Shown here one piece after another: positions 6,569-7,302 of a stretch of 7,302 nucleotides of DNA (position 1 is its first letter; every line of letters starts with the position of its first letter). A program made the translations under genes and the position numbers. The notes beneath the pieces were generated by a model that saw only the letters and a list, made by a program, of their open reading frames with translations, ran no database searches and had not been told where the DNA came from. Origin of the DNA: Lachnospiraceae bacterium (GTDB lineage Bacteria; Bacillota_A; Clostridia; Lachnospirales; Lachnospiraceae); the NCBI GenBank assembly GCA_017620055.1, contig JAFZRD010000089.1, positions 1 to 7,302 of the forward strand, read 5' to 3'.

Positions 6569-7302
6569 AGATAGCGATCGGTGCCGTGATACTCATCATC
6601 TTCATATGCGTGCATCTTATAAAGATGATGAGACTGTACCTTATCGTGATGGACAGGAAGGTCTCATTCGACAGGTTTGTTCCGGCATATCTGCGTACAA
6701 CGCTCGTGAATCTGCTGATACCGTACAAGCTCGGTGAGATATACAGAGTTCTGGTATTCTCCAGGATATCCGGCGGATTCAGGACCGGATTCTTCTCGGT
6801 CCTGATCGACAGATTCTTTGATACCCTGGCGCTGTGCCTGATACTCCTTCCGTACCAGATACTGTATTCGGGCAGGGTTGCCGTGCCGACGATACTGCTG
6901 ACTGCTTTTGTCGCGGTGATCGTCATCACTTACATGGTATTTCCGGCTTCATACACGTTTCTGAACAGGTACATAATAACCTCAAGGGATTCCAAGAGAT
7001 CCATGATGGCGCTCTCGGCGCTTGAGCATGTGAACGGCTGGTACACATACGTCAGGAACCTCGTAACGGGGCGGTACGGCATACTGTTTCTGTTCTCACT
7101 GGCAGCGTGGATACTTGAGATGACGGTCCTGGCGGGATTTACCCGGATATGTGACGGAACATTTGCGGTCGCTGATTTCGGGGCATATATCGAATCGATT
7201 GTTTCGGGAAAGAATTATGATATAAAGATGTGGTATACATACGCATCGGCCGCGGTCATAGCGGTCCTGACCGTGATATTTACAGTTAGATTTATCGTTA
7301 TC
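6565..7302 (+). CDS. Flippase-like integral membrane protein (LPG_synthase_TM / AglD / UPF0104 type), 5' part cut by right edge
   Basis: Frame open from ATG 6565 to the window end: 246 codons with no stop. The ATG overlaps the preceding TGA by 4 bases (ATGA), and GAGG at 6551-6554 is a plausible ribosome site 10 bases upstream. The start is hydrophobic (residues 4-16). The segment at 48-63 holds the diagnostic element of this family: Asn49, Pro53, Lys55, Gly57, Glu58 and Arg61 ('N.l.P.k.GE..R'). IDRFFD (81-86) follows, matching the usual 'ER..D' motif. Further hydrophobic stretches lie at about 84-100, 106-126, 171-190 and 226-246. Relatives include the N-terminal domain of MprF, archaeal AglD and YbhN, several linked to translocation of lipid-linked sugars or aminoacyl lipids. 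Coupling to a DPM1-like gene suggests handling of its polyprenyl-linked product, though this is inferred. Confidence 0.8.
   Translation, partial: MKIAIGAVILIIFICVHLIKMMRLYLIVMDRKVSFDRFVPAYLRTTLVNLLIPYKLGEIYRVLVFSRISGGFRTGFFSVLIDRFFDTLALCLILLPYQILYSGRVAVPTILLTAFVAVIVITYMVFPASYTFLNRYIITSRDSKRSMMALSALEHVNGWYTYVRNLVTGRYGILFLFSLAAWILEMTVLAGFTRICDGTFAVADFGAYIESIVSGKNYDIKMWYTYASAAVIAVLTVIFTVRFIVI

Noticed and set aside
1..7302. CRISPR arrays, tRNA/rRNA genes, insertion sequences, attachment sites, phase-variable homopolymer tracts
   Set aside because: Coding density is almost total, with gaps of about 35 bases or less, and I saw no repeat-spacer pattern, transposase motif, cloverleaf or long homopolymer run.

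Overview
The window looks like part of a chromosomal surface-polysaccharide or cell-wall-glycan locus from a Gram-positive anaerobe, most likely a Clostridia/Lachnospiraceae-type bacterium. This rests on GC content of roughly one half by eye, heavy use of AGA/AGG (Arg), ATA (Ile) and GGA (Gly) codons, strong AAAGGAGG ribosome binding sites, a lipoprotein with a long acidic linker suited to a thick wall, and the gene families present. The taxonomic placement is inference.

All seven genes lie on the + strand, packed almost end to end, with no internal terminator or obvious promoter. They probably form one operon that continues past both edges. In order: (1) the 3' part of a two-domain GT2 glycosyltransferase, cut by the left edge (1-1125); (2) a complete alpha-phosphohexomutase of the PgcA phosphoglucomutase type (1148-2875); (3) a polytopic GT87/DUF2029-like GT-C glycosyltransferase (2879-4090); (4) a GtrA-family small membrane protein (4083-4559); (5) a secreted lipoprotein with an SGNH/sialate-O-acetylesterase-like (SASA, CE6-like) hydrolase domain (4590-5753); (6) a GT2 polyprenyl-phosphate-sugar synthase-like enzyme related to DPM1/GtrB (5786-6568); (7) the 5' part of a LPG-synthase-TM/AglD/UPF0104-like flippase-like membrane protein, cut by the right edge (6565-7302).

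A coherent working model, by inference, is as follows. The phosphohexomutase supplies a hexose-1-phosphate for nucleotide-sugar synthesis. The GT2 enzyme at 5786 loads a sugar onto undecaprenyl phosphate. GtrA and/or the flippase-like protein moves the lipid-linked sugar across the membrane. The GT87-like enzyme transfers it to a glycan on the outer face. The lipoprotein esterase trims O-acyl groups from that glycan, or from one met outside. The cytoplasmic two-domain GT2 builds the backbone. This matches the logic of known lipid-linked side-chain systems (GtrA/GtrB/Gtr, and the side-chain modules of streptococcal rhamnan polysaccharides). I see no mobile elements, RNA genes, CRISPR arrays or clear terminators. 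No gap between genes exceeds about 35 bases. The parts belong to known families. What could be new is the combination, especially the esterase lipoprotein placed between the flippase-like and Und-P-sugar-synthase-like genes, and the presence of two candidate translocators.
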